NCBI GenBank assembly: GCA_964523145.1
Contig: CAZFYB010000003.1
Location: forward strand, 1-64,000
Direction of reading: 5' to 3'
Origin: Microsaccharimonas sp964523145
GTDB lineage: Bacteria; Patescibacteriota; Saccharimonadia; Saccharimonadales; Saccharimonadaceae
Length of the DNA stretch: 64,000 bases
Shown: positions 49,610 to 57,438 of the stretch, one piece after another
How the letters are laid out: each line of letters opens with the position of its first letter
Position numbering within the stretch: position 1 is the first letter of the stretch
The notes under the pieces: model-generated
The model's database searches: none
Told to the model about the DNA's origin: nothing
Seen by the model: only the letters and a program-made list of their open reading frames with translations
Made by a program: the position numbers and the translations under genes

Positions 49610-50401
49610 TTATATATCCTCCGCGAAATATCGTGATTTCTTTTTAAAGTAGAGCCAGGCAAACAGAGCAATCGCTACAATAATAACAAACGGTATCATT
49701 ACATAAGGGAATGATACCGTATTCCAAATCGTAACAGATTGATCAGTTGCGATAATGTATCGTGCATCTTGAATGATTTGCACAATTGGGTTTAAGAAAA
49801 ACCACTTATGAAACTCTTGAGGGACAAGTGAAAGTGGGTAGATAATAGCACTTGCATAGAATCCAGCCTGTAAAACGACTTCCCAGATATAAGTAATGTC
49901 ACGGTATTTTACATATGCAGCTGATAAGATAAATGAAACACCCATCGCAAATACAAACAACTCAATTGAAAGTGGTATGATAATGAGCCAATCCCAGCCA
50001 GGAACAATGCCGTTTATAAGCGCAAATACAAAAACGACAATCAGACTAAGCCATAGGTTAATGAAAGCAGATAACGAGCTCGCAACAACAACCAAATACC
50101 TTGGAATGCTAATCTTTCGAATAAGGTCACCCTTCGCTACTACTGATCCAGCACCGATAGTTGTTGCTTCGTTAAAAAAGTTCCAAAGAACTACACCAAT
50201 AATTAAGTATACTGCGAAATGATCAACACCCTTACCTAAAGGAATGATATAGGTAAAAACAACATATAGAATAGCGAACAGGAAAAGTGGTTTCAAAAGT
50301 GACCAAAAATAGCCAAGAACCGAGCCTTGATATCTAATCTTAAAATCTGTGCTAACCATTTCTCGCAAAATGGCTTGGTTTCGGGAATTGAAGTACCTCA
50401 T
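49610..50401 (-). CDS. wzm: Polysaccharide ABC exporter permease (Wzm type, ABC-2)
   Basis: I use ATG 50401 (263 aa, MRYFNSRNQAILREMV). Six membrane segments follow an amphipathic N-terminus with STDFKIRYQGSVLGYFWSLL, the ABC-2/Wzm family signature. It pairs with the ATPase encoded two bases downstream to move lipid-linked glycan across the membrane. It leads the operon wzm-wzt-fusion-epimerase-dehydratase. An extended -10 box lies 11 bases before the start. Confidence 0.93.
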   Translation of the reverse strand: MRYFNSRNQAILREMVSTDFKIRYQGSVLGYFWSLLKPLFLFAILYVVFTYIIPLGKGVDHFAVYLIIGVVLWNFFNEATTIGAGSVVAKGDLIRKISIPRYLVVVASSLSAFINLWLSLIVVFVFALINGIVPGWDWLIIIPLSIELFVFAMGVSFILSAAYVKYRDITYIWEVVLQAGFYASAIIYPLSLVPQEFHKWFFLNPIVQIIQDARYIIATDQSVTIWNTVSFPYVMIPFVIIVAIALFAWLYFKKKSRYFAEDI

Positions 50402-50408
50402 ATGCTCT

Positions 50409-50421
50409 TGGTAGTATACCA
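50409..50421 (-). promoter_or_regulatory. Extended -10 of wzm inside a perfect palindrome
   Basis: TGGTATACT on the minus strand is the extended -10. The same bases form TGGTA-N3-TACCA (50409-50421), so a repressor or DNA structure could act on the promoter. Confidence 0.45.
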
Positions 50422-50437
50422 CCCGACCACTGTATTG

Positions 50438-50446
50438 TGCTATAGT
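50438..50446 (+). promoter_or_regulatory. Extended -10 (TGCTATAGT) of the GT4 gene at 50459
   Basis: TG-C-TATAGT lies 12 bases before ATG 50459 in the short divergent region shared with wzm. Confidence 0.5.
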
Positions 50447-50458
50447 TTAGCCATCAGG

Positions 50459-51598
50459 ATGAATAAAAAAGCCCTTATTATACGCAACGCATCGCCAACC
50501 GATTTCGGTGGCGCGGAGCGTGTCCCTGTCTTCATTGCAAAAGAGTTATTGAAGCACAAATTTGAAGTCCTAGTACTATCAAGGTCAGCTAAGTTACTCG
50601 CGTTTGCCAAAAAAGAAAATGTGCAATCAAAGCGAAGTTTTTGGTGGGCGAGGCAAAATTGGAGTGGCCCTAGAGTTTTTTTATTTCCTATATACCTAGT
50701 TTGGCAGCTTATCTTGTTTTTCTATTACGTAATACTTTTCCGAAACGAACGCCCAACTGTTGTTCATCTTCAAAGTAAGGATGACTTTATTGCGGGCACT
50801 TTCGCCGCAAGGCTTTTAAATATCCCCGTTTTTTGGAGTGACTATGCAGACCTAAAACACATCTTTATGAACCATTCTATTTGGTACAAAAACCCGGTAG
50901 GTAAGCTTGTTTATTTTGCAGCCCACTTTACTCCAAAAATTGTCGTTGTAAGTAAAGAGGATCTCCGTACAGTTACTAGCTTAATACCAAACGGCACTGT
51001 TAAAGATAGGCTCGTGGTTATATATAACGGTGTTTTCGATTCATACAAAAAGCATACAAAAAGCATTGACTTCATAAGTACTGCTCGGCTCGTAACCGAT
51101 AAGGGTATAAAAGAGTTGCTCGAAGCATTCGCAAGCTTAACCAAGGATTTTCCAGAGGTGACACTATCGATTGTTGGCGATGGACCTGAAAGTGCTAGTT
51201 TCAAAAATCAAGCTAAATTACTTAACCTAAAGGGTGTAACTTTTCATGGTCATCAGGATAACCCTTTAGAATTTCTAGAAAAATCACGTATTTTCATACT
51301 ACCGACATACCACGAAGGTTTTAGTATTGCCTTACTCGAAGCTTTTATGGAAGGTTTAGCTGTTGTTACTACTAATGTAGGGGGAAACCCAGAAATTGTT
51401 GATGATAAACAAAACGGACTACTCGTACCTGCAAAAAACGTTGAGCGGCTCTATCTTGCAATGCGAGAACTTATACAAAACCCAGAAATTGCTCAAAACC
51501 TAGGCAGGGCTGCTCGTAAAAAATATATGGATAATTTTAACTTTGAAATAATAATTCGTGATAAATTTATCCCCCTTTATGAGGGTCATTATGTATAA
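50459..51598 (+). CDS. GT4 glycosyltransferase
   Basis: I use ATG 50459 (379 aa). The GT-B fold has the acceptor loop RNASPTDFGGAERVPVFIAK, the donor domain ISTARLVTDKGIKELLEAF and SIVGDGPESASF, and the E-x7-E site TYHEGFSIALLEAFMEGLAV. It is transcribed away from the exporter operon and overlaps the next GT4 gene by eight bases. It probably adds a sugar to the lipid-linked chain; donor and acceptor are unknown. Confidence 0.9.
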   Translation: MNKKALIIRNASPTDFGGAERVPVFIAKELLKHKFEVLVLSRSAKLLAFAKKENVQSKRSFWWARQNWSGPRVFLFPIYLVWQLILFFYYVILFRNERPTVVHLQSKDDFIAGTFAARLLNIPVFWSDYADLKHIFMNHSIWYKNPVGKLVYFAAHFTPKIVVVSKEDLRTVTSLIPNGTVKDRLVVIYNGVFDSYKKHTKSIDFISTARLVTDKGIKELLEAFASLTKDFPEVTLSIVGDGPESASFKNQAKLLNLKGVTFHGHQDNPLEFLEKSRIFILPTYHEGFSIALLEAFMEGLAVVTTNVGGNPEIVDDKQNGLLVPAKNVERLYLAMRELIQNPEIAQNLGRAARKKYMDNFNFEIIIRDKFIPLYEGHYV

Positions 51599-52727
51599 AG
51601 TACGAGTCGAACTTAGTCCACTCGCGTCTAAACATCTTTCCGGCGTAGCGCAATACACACAACTACTCGCCGATGCGCTATCAAAGTCAAAAGAGCTTGA
51701 AGTGTACGGGCATTACTTTGATTTCCTTGGACGACAACCTAAACCTATCACTAGAATTCCTCAAAAAAACATCTCTGCCAACAGACTTATACCCCTTCGC
51801 GTCTACGCAAAAGCTCAGAGCCACAAGTTAGCACCTGTTTATGATGTTCATTTAAAGCGCGTTGATCTAACTATCTTCCCTAACTTTGCAACCTGGCCTT
51901 CTATAAAAAGTGGCCTTGTCGCCACAGTAGTCCACGACCTAACATACATACACTTTCCGGAGGTTGTTGAAAAGAATAATCTCCCGCACCTAGAGCGCGT
52001 TGTTCCGCGCAGTATTAAAAGGGCTGATTTTATTATTACTGTCTCTGATTCTGTTAAAACAGAGATTATTAATACATTCGGGATATCACCAAACCGCTGC
52101 ATTGTGACACCAATTCCACCAGACGAGGCTTTTTTTAAAACCGAAACACCAAAAAAGCTCTCTTATGTGCGTAAAAAATATGGAATTCATCCAAGTAAGA
52201 AATATATCTATTTCATTGGCAACCTTGAGCCGCGCAAAAACTTAAAAACACTCGTAGAGGCATATCAACTGTTACCAAAACAGATTAAAGATACATACAG
52301 TCTTGTATTGGCTGGTGGAAACGGTTGGAAGACAGAATCAACTAAACACGCCATTAAAGCTGCTATTGAAAGCGGAGAAGACATTAAACACATTGGTTTC
52401 ATTGATCAGAAAGATAGTCCAGCATTATTCCAGTCAGCTTCATTATTTATCATGCCATCGTTATATGAGGGCTTTGGTATGCCAATCCTCGAAGCAATGG
52501 CAAGCGGTACCCCTGTTATTGCTTCAGATATACCCGTACTCAGAGAGGTTGGCCAATCATTTGCAAACTACGTAAATCCTAACAAACCAGCCGCTTTCAA
52601 GGAGGCTATAATTAAAGCACTAGGAAGAAATCCACCTACTCTTAAGGAGTTTCAAAAGTTCGTACGGCGCTACTCCTGGGAAGATAACGTTAATAAAGTT
52701 ATTGAAGCAGTGCGTGTATTACGGTAA
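51591..52727 (+). CDS. GT4 glycosyltransferase (mannosyltransferase-like)
   Basis: I use ATG 51591 (378 aa), with GAGGG five bases before it; it overlaps the preceding gene by eight bases. HLSGVAQYTQLLADALSK and the VVHDLTYIHFPE segment are typical of GT4 mannosyltransferase-like enzymes. The donor domain has YIYFIGNLEPRKNLKTLVEA and the E-x7-E site YEGFGMPILEAMASGTPVIA. With the previous gene it forms a two-enzyme unit that extends the surface glycan. Confidence 0.9.
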   Translation: MYKVRVELSPLASKHLSGVAQYTQLLADALSKSKELEVYGHYFDFLGRQPKPITRIPQKNISANRLIPLRVYAKAQSHKLAPVYDVHLKRVDLTIFPNFATWPSIKSGLVATVVHDLTYIHFPEVVEKNNLPHLERVVPRSIKRADFIITVSDSVKTEIINTFGISPNRCIVTPIPPDEAFFKTETPKKLSYVRKKYGIHPSKKYIYFIGNLEPRKNLKTLVEAYQLLPKQIKDTYSLVLAGGNGWKTESTKHAIKAAIESGEDIKHIGFIDQKDSPALFQSASLFIMPSLYEGFGMPILEAMASGTPVIASDIPVLREVGQSFANYVNPNKPAAFKEAIIKALGRNPPTLKEFQKFVRRYSWEDNVNKVIEAVRVLR

Positions 52728-52732
52728 TTGGT

Positions 52733-52738
52733 TATAAT
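52733..52738 (+). promoter_or_regulatory. -10 box TATAAT eight bases before a GTG start (leaderless)
   Basis: TATAAT follows five bases after the stop of the upstream GT4 gene and precedes GTG 52747 by eight bases, giving the next three genes their own promoter. Confidence 0.55.
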
Positions 52739-52746
52739 AGGTTTTA

Positions 52747-53694
52747 GTGAAAAAAATATCCCTCCTCATCCCCGCCTACAACGAGCAAGCTGTTCTTGAT
52801 AAGTTGTTCGCGCGTCTTGGCAATCTTGCCAACGACAACAAAAAATACGATTTCGAATTTTTATTCGTAAACGATGGCAGTCGCGATAAAACTCTCCAAA
52901 TGATTAAAGAATTTGCCGAAATCGACTCACGGGTCAGTTACGTAAACCTTTCGCGCAACTTTGGTAAAGAAATTGCGATGATTGCCGGCCTCGACCACGT
53001 TACCGGCGATGCGACCGTAATTATCGATGCTGACCTGCAAGACCCACCAGAGCTCATCCCAGAGATGATCAAGCACTGGGAAGACGGGTATGATGACGTC
53101 TATGCCAAGCGCCGCAGCCGTGAAGGTGAGTCATGGTTTAAAAAATGGAGCTCGAAAGCCTTTTATAACGTACTTCAAAAAGTAAGTAACGTTACAATTC
53201 AAGAAGACACGGGGGATTTTCGCCTCCTTGACCGCCGCGCCGTTGAGGCCCTCAAAAAACTTCGTGAATCACAGCGTTACACCAAAGGAATGTTTAGTTG
53301 GATCGGGTTCAATAAAAAAGAAGTACTATACGACCGTGACCCCCGTGCCGCTGGTGAAACAAAATGGAATTATCATAAACTCACTAATTTCGCGATTGAT
53401 GGTATTACCTCATTTACCACCGCACCACTTCGTCTGTCTACTTATTTTGGGTTTGCGATTTCTATCATCGCCTTTATCTACATCATCGTTGTCGTGTTCC
53501 AAACAATCTTTTACGGCAATGAGCTTGAAGGTTACCCTTCTACCCTCGCCGTCATCCTTTTCCTTGGTGGTGTACAATTACTTTCGTTAGGTATTATTGG
53601 TGAATATATTGGCCGTATTTTTAATGAAGTAAAGGAACGCCCACTTTATTTCGTAGAGGAGTATCATGAAGGAATTATTAAGAAAAAACGCTGA
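52747..53694 (+). CDS. GtrB/DPM1-like GT2 glycosyltransferase
   Basis: It has 315 residues from GTG 52747. The GT-A domain has SLLIPAYNEQAVLDKLFARL, FVNDGSRDKT, DADLQDPPELIPEM and DTGDFRLLDRRAVEAL. Two C-terminal membrane helices (about 232-260 and 265-290) precede IGRIFNEVKERPLYFVEE. This is the pattern of enzymes that attach glucose or another hexose to undecaprenyl phosphate. The next gene encodes a GtrA-type protein that would flip or hold this product, as in gtrA-gtrB pairs. Confidence 0.93.
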   Translation: MKKISLLIPAYNEQAVLDKLFARLGNLANDNKKYDFEFLFVNDGSRDKTLQMIKEFAEIDSRVSYVNLSRNFGKEIAMIAGLDHVTGDATVIIDADLQDPPELIPEMIKHWEDGYDDVYAKRRSREGESWFKKWSSKAFYNVLQKVSNVTIQEDTGDFRLLDRRAVEALKKLRESQRYTKGMFSWIGFNKKEVLYDRDPRAAGETKWNYHKLTNFAIDGITSFTTAPLRLSTYFGFAISIIAFIYIIVVVFQTIFYGNELEGYPSTLAVILFLGGVQLLSLGIIGEYIGRIFNEVKERPLYFVEEYHEGIIKKKR

Positions 53695-54088
53695 GAAAAT
53701 TCGTTATCTTTTTGTCGGCGGTTTTAACACGCTTCTTGATTTCGCTCTACTATTTGGCTTAGTTGCACTAGGGCTCGATAAAATCCCCGCTAATTACATC
53801 TCTACAACTATCGCCATGGTTATTAGTTTCTTTTTAAATAAAGATTTTACATTCAAAGTTGAGGGTAAAGCTACTAGGAAACAATTCGCTCTTTTCCTTA
53901 TCGTCACTGCCATAGGGCTGTGGGTTATTCAGCCAATCGTTATTTTAATCAGCACCGCTTTCTTAGACGGATCAGGTATGAACGAATCGGTAATATTATT
54001 TATCGCCAAGGTAATCGCCACTATTGCATCACTTATTTGGAACTTCCTCCTCTACTCAAAGCTGGTGTTTAAAAAGGTAGACAGTTAA
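53666..54088 (+). CDS. GtrA-family membrane protein
   Basis: It has 140 residues with four membrane helices and the GtrA pattern IRYLFVGGFNTLLDFALLFG, FFLNKDFTFK and LIWNFLLYSKLVFK. GGAG lies four bases before the ATG. It overlaps the GtrB-like gene by 29 bases, so expression is tightly coupled. It is thought to move polyprenyl-phosphate-sugars across the membrane. Its stop shares one base with the next start (TAATG). Confidence 0.9.
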   Translation: MKELLRKNAEKIRYLFVGGFNTLLDFALLFGLVALGLDKIPANYISTTIAMVISFFLNKDFTFKVEGKATRKQFALFLIVTAIGLWVIQPIVILISTAFLDGSGMNESVILFIAKVIATIASLIWNFLLYSKLVFKKVDS

Positions 54089-55176
54089 TGCACATCGCCA
54101 TTGATGCCCGTATTATTAACTCGAGCACCGGCCGTTATGTAGAACGCCTTGTTACGTACTTACAAGAAGTAGATTCAACCAACCAATATACCATCCTTGT
54201 TCGTGCCAAAGATGAACATTTTTGGACACCGCGTAATACTAACTTCACCGTAAAAGTAGCTGATTTTGATAATTATTCATTTGCCGAACAAACTGGGTTT
54301 AAGAAGTATTTAAAAAAGCTCAACGCCGACCTTGTACACTTCTGTATGCCGCAACAACCAATAGGATATCACGGTAAAACAGTCACAACATTTCATGACC
54401 TCACTCTTATAAAAACCTACAATTCCGATAAAAATTGGTTCGTATTTCATGCAAAACAATTGGTTGGTAAAAAAGTATTTAAAAAAGTTGTCGAAAAAGC
54501 TAATCACCTTATCGCTATCAGTAAATTTACCGAAATTGAACTTACTACTTTCGCCCCACTAGCTGCTAAAAAAACCACCGTTATTTATGAAGCGTCAGAC
54601 GTCTCAAATATCGCTCCAAAAAAATACACCCTACCGTTTAAACAATATATTTTGTACGTTGGTCAGCAATCTGATTACAAAAACATTAAACGTTTAGGTG
54701 ATGCTCATCAAATATTACTTGCAAAGTATCCTGACCTTGGCCTGGTATTGGTGGGTAAAAAGAACGCTTCAGCTTTAACAAACGAAGCCTACTTCGAATC
54801 TCGAAACTATAAAAATATTCTTTTTACCGATTTTGTTAACGACAACGAACTCAGTTGGCTATACACCCACACCCAGGCATATGTATTTCCTTCGCTCATG
54901 GAAGGCTTTGGCCTGCCTGGACTCGAAGCAATGGGATATGGCATACCAGTGGTCAGTAGTAACGCTACATGTTTACCAGAGGTGTATGGGCAAGCGGCAC
55001 ACTACTTTAACCCAACCGATACTAGCGACATAGCCGAAGCAATCGACCAAGTGTTGAGTGATGATACACTCCGTACCCGGCTTTCAAAAGCTGGCTACAA
55101 ACAAATTAAAAAGTATTCGTGGAAAAAAATGGCCAAAGAGACCCATAAAATTTATATGAAAGTATTAAACAGCTAA
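54088..55176 (+). CDS. GT4 glycosyltransferase
   Basis: It has 362 residues. The N-terminus MHIAIDARIINSSTGRYVER and TTFHDLTLIKTY are GT4 hallmarks. The donor domain has QYILYVGQQSDYKNIKRLGD and the E-x7-E site PSLMEGFGLPGLEAMGYGIP. It is the last gene of the gtrB-gtrA-GT4 operon, and its stop codon overlaps that of jag on the other strand by four bases. Its sugar and acceptor are unknown. Confidence 0.9.
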   Translation: MHIAIDARIINSSTGRYVERLVTYLQEVDSTNQYTILVRAKDEHFWTPRNTNFTVKVADFDNYSFAEQTGFKKYLKKLNADLVHFCMPQQPIGYHGKTVTTFHDLTLIKTYNSDKNWFVFHAKQLVGKKVFKKVVEKANHLIAISKFTEIELTTFAPLAAKKTTVIYEASDVSNIAPKKYTLPFKQYILYVGQQSDYKNIKRLGDAHQILLAKYPDLGLVLVGKKNASALTNEAYFESRNYKNILFTDFVNDNELSWLYTHTQAYVFPSLMEGFGLPGLEAMGYGIPVVSSNATCLPEVYGQAAHYFNPTDTSDIAEAIDQVLSDDTLRTRLSKAGYKQIKKYSWKKMAKETHKIYMKVLNS

Positions 55177-55634
55177 GAACTAGCTTGAACGATAGTCAAG
55201 CGGCGGTCTCGGCCTTCACCCTCTGAAAACGTTTTAATATCAGAGTATTCGGTCGCTACTTGGTGCACAATCCGGCGATCAGCTGCGTTTAGATCAGCGA
55301 CATAGGTTGTACCGGTGCGGCGAACTTCTTCAATCCATCCACGGGCTTCTTTTGCTAAGCGCTCAGCTCGGAGTTTTTTGTAATCAGCAATATCAATATT
55401 CACTCGAGTAAGGTCGGCGTTTTTATTACGAAGAACGGTTGAAACTAAGTACTGTAAGCTGCGGAGTGTTTCGGCGTTTCGGCCAATCAATAAACTATTC
55501 AGTTCGGTTGATGGTACATATAGCTCAATAACCTCATCTTCAACAGAGGCAGTAACTTCTACGTTTACTCCAAAAAAGGTCAGTAAATCTGCCACATAAG
55601 TGCGTGCGAATTCGATTGAAGCTTCTTTGTCCAT
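55173..55634 (-). CDS. jag: Jag/KhpB-type RNA-binding protein (KH and R3H domains)
   Basis: It has 153 residues. A KH-like domain (about 35-85: LLIGRNAETLRSLQYLVSTV) and an R3H domain (about 90-150: RAERLAKEARGWIEEVRRTG, RRIVHQVATEYSDIKTFSEG) are both present. The N-terminal Jag_N domain of longer homologues is much reduced. The protein binds RNA and is usually linked to cell division and wall regulation. Gene order rnpA-yidC-jag is conserved. GGAGG is four bases before the ATG. Confidence 0.93.
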   Translation of the reverse strand: MDKEASIEFARTYVADLLTFFGVNVEVTASVEDEVIELYVPSTELNSLLIGRNAETLRSLQYLVSTVLRNKNADLTRVNIDIADYKKLRAERLAKEARGWIEEVRRTGTTYVADLNAADRRIVHQVATEYSDIKTFSEGEGRDRRLTIVQASS

Positions 55635-55645
55635 ACGTCCTCCTT

Positions 55646-56587
55646 TTATTGCCGGCCGGTATCCTTGGCTTTAATACGCGTTACGTTTGTAACCGTTGCT
55701 TCACGAGCAACTTTTTCGCGGGCTTTAGCAGTGGCTTTTTTACCCTCATTCTTAATGGTTTGGTCGGCAAGTTTATCCATTTCTTCAGCATCCCGTTTAA
55801 GCAAGAAGTACTGTTGAATTGCCGCAAAAATATTCGATGTTACATAGTACATACCCAATGCACCAGGCAGGCTTAACATAATAAAGAACATCATAATTGG
55901 CAAGAATTTAATCATCTTACTCATCATGACCGCGTTTAACTCAGCTTGGTCTGGTTGTTTTCCCTCACCAGCTTCTGAAAGCACATCACGGAGCCGTTTA
56001 GTAGAAGTTTGAGGCATCGTTTGCTTAGAAATAATGTACTGCGTGTAAGCTGCGAGAAGCGCTAAACCAACGAGGAATATGTTAATACCACTAGATGAGA
56101 TTGCGTGTGAAGTAAGGTCAACAAACCCAAGGAACATTCGGTTAAACGAATCAGGGTTTGCTAAAAGCTCTCTAACCGGCGCCAGGTTTTGCATAAAACC
56201 ATAGGTAAATTCAGCAATTTGATCACGGTGAGAGGTGAAGATTTGAATCACCTGGAACAATGCGATGAAAATAGGTAACTGGATCAAAAGCATTAAAATA
56301 GAGCGGAATGGCTTTACCCCATGTTTTTTATAAAGCTCCAGCATTTGCATACTTTCAGCTTGTCGGTTACCTTTATTTGCTTTTTTAATTTTCGCAAGTT
56401 CAGGTTGTAATTTTCGCATTGCCTTTACTTGGTGAAGTTGTTTAACAACCAGCGGCCATAGTGCAAAACGAATAATGATCGTAAAGATAATAACTGCAAT
56501 ACCAAAATCACCACCAGGGATAATCGAATACAACCATAGAAGTAGGTTGAAAATTGGTTGCACAATAAAAAGTTCAAAAATGTTCAC
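55646..56587 (-). CDS. yidC: YidC/OxaA membrane protein insertase
   Basis: It has 313 residues from GTG 56587, with GAGG six bases upstream. The 60KD_IMP core is visible: ALWPLVVKQLHQVKAMRKLQ, KKHGVKPFRSILMLLIQLPI, LVGLALLAAYTQYIISK and GALGMYYVTSNIFAAIQQYF. It has about five membrane segments and a basic C-terminal tail, as in Gram-positive homologues. The conserved positive residue of the groove lies in the first core helix (IIRFALWP). It inserts membrane proteins, alone or with SecYEG. Confidence 0.96.
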   Translation of the reverse strand: MNIFELFIVQPIFNLLLWLYSIIPGGDFGIAVIIFTIIIRFALWPLVVKQLHQVKAMRKLQPELAKIKKANKGNRQAESMQMLELYKKHGVKPFRSILMLLIQLPIFIALFQVIQIFTSHRDQIAEFTYGFMQNLAPVRELLANPDSFNRMFLGFVDLTSHAISSSGINIFLVGLALLAAYTQYIISKQTMPQTSTKRLRDVLSEAGEGKQPDQAELNAVMMSKMIKFLPIMMFFIMLSLPGALGMYYVTSNIFAAIQQYFLLKRDAEEMDKLADQTIKNEGKKATAKAREKVAREATVTNVTRIKAKDTGRQ

Positions 56588-56620
56588 AAAAGGCCTCGCA
56601 GGTGGTTATAACTACCGTAT

Positions 56621-56629
56621 AGTATATCA
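56621..56629 (-). promoter_or_regulatory. Extended -10 (TGATATACT) of yidC overlapping the rnpA stop codon
   Basis: The TGA of the extended -10 motif is also the stop codon of rnpA (56629-56627). yidC starts 33 bases downstream with a ribosome-binding site. Confidence 0.45.
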
Positions 56630-56986
56630 GTTTTTGGCAGTTTTAAACAGATCAGCTTTCGTAAAAAGCGTGTCGAGTTGCTCAGTAATTTCCGCGTAAG
56701 GGAGAGTGCGTAGTTCTGGTGAAGTACAGATAATCACTACGTCATATACTCCATTAAGCCGGTGCATGTTCGTGCGGAGATATTCATAAAGGCGGCGGCG
56801 AATACGATTTCGCCCAACAGCACTTTTAATAACCTTTTTACTAACCACTACTGAAAATCGTGGGTTGTGCCGGCGGTTATTTTCAGTTGCTTTTATAGTG
56901 AGTGTAGGTGAGCGAACAGCCTTGCCATTTGTATACACATAGCGAAGGCTATTGTGGCCATGAAAACGAAATAAAGAACCGATCAT
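56627..56986 (-). CDS. rnpA: Ribonuclease P protein component
   Basis: It has 119 residues with the RnpA signatures NPRFSVVVSKKVIKSAVGRN and RIRRRLYEYLRT. It is the protein subunit of RNase P, which trims tRNA 5' ends. AGGAG lies four bases before ATG 56986. A hairpin terminator separates it from rpmH, so it likely has its own promoter (TATACT just before the ribosome-binding site). The catalytic RNA gene rnpB is not in this window. Confidence 0.96.
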   Translation of the reverse strand: MIGSLFRFHGHNSLRYVYTNGKAVRSPTLTIKATENNRRHNPRFSVVVSKKVIKSAVGRNRIRRRLYEYLRTNMHRLNGVYDVVIICTSPELRTLPYAEITEQLDTLFTKADLFKTAKN

Positions 56987-57006
56987 AATACTCCTAGTAT
57001 AACGTA

Positions 57007-57035
57007 AATAAAATCGCCGCTTGGATAAGCGGCGA
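57007..57035 (-). terminator. Intrinsic terminator of rpmH
   Basis: TCGCCGCTT (57014-57022) pairs with AAGCGGCGA (57027-57035) around a four-base loop, followed on the minus strand by TTTTAT. It starts eight bases after the rpmH stop, which separates rpmH from rnpA. Confidence 0.88.
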
Positions 57036-57043
57036 AGTTGGTG

Positions 57044-57181
57044 TTAAACCGTCAGGCGTGCGCGGCCTTTGAGGCGGCGAAGCTTCAATACGTTACGTCC
57101 AGATTTAGACGCAATACGAGCACGAAAGCCATGCGTTCGAGCACGGTGACGAGTGTGTGGTTGGAAAGTTCGTTTTGGCAT
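57044..57181 (-). CDS. rpmH: 50S ribosomal protein L34
   Basis: This 45-residue protein was read directly from the minus strand. It starts MPKRTFQPHTRHRARTHGFR and ends RRLKGRARLTV, the complete L34 pattern with the usual length. It has its own promoter (TTGATT-17-TATAAT) and terminator, and is divergent from dnaA across the origin region. Only nine bases lie between the -10 box and the ATG, so the leader is almost absent. Confidence 0.98.
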   Translation of the reverse strand: MPKRTFQPHTRHRARTHGFRARIASKSGRNVLKLRRLKGRARLTV

Positions 57182-57190
57182 ATCCCGATA

Positions 57191-57219
57191 ATTATACCTC
57201 AGTCTCCCCTATAAATCAA
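57191..57219 (-). promoter_or_regulatory. Promoter of rpmH (TTGATT-17-TATAAT)
   Basis: On the minus strand TTGATT (57219-57214) and TATAAT (57196-57191) are 17 bases apart. The box ends nine bases before the start codon. Confidence 0.75.
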
Positions 57220-57287
57220 CGCCTGTATTTGCTTTTTATACTAATTAGTGACGTTATATATAAAAACTATCCCCACATTTATTTGGT

Positions 57288-57381
57288 TTATCCACACATT
57301 AACAGATATAGCTACGTGCTGTGGATAACTTCACTCCCTTACTCCCCTCTTTTTTCGTAACTTATTTATGGTTGTGGAAAA
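57288..57381. other. Origin region, left part: DnaA boxes upstream of dnaA
   Basis: The rpmH-dnaA spacer holds perfect DnaA boxes TTATCCACA at 57288-57296 (plus) and 57320-57328 (minus), and a one-mismatch box at 57373-57381 (minus). The spacer is AT-rich. The last box overlaps the most likely -35 region of dnaA, whose -10 is TATAGT at 57396-57401; this suggests autoregulation by DnaA. Confidence 0.85.
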
Positions 57382-57438
57382 CCCCGGCACTACCGTATAG
57401 TAATAGGTAGTTAATTGTTCAAATAGACGAGGGAATCC

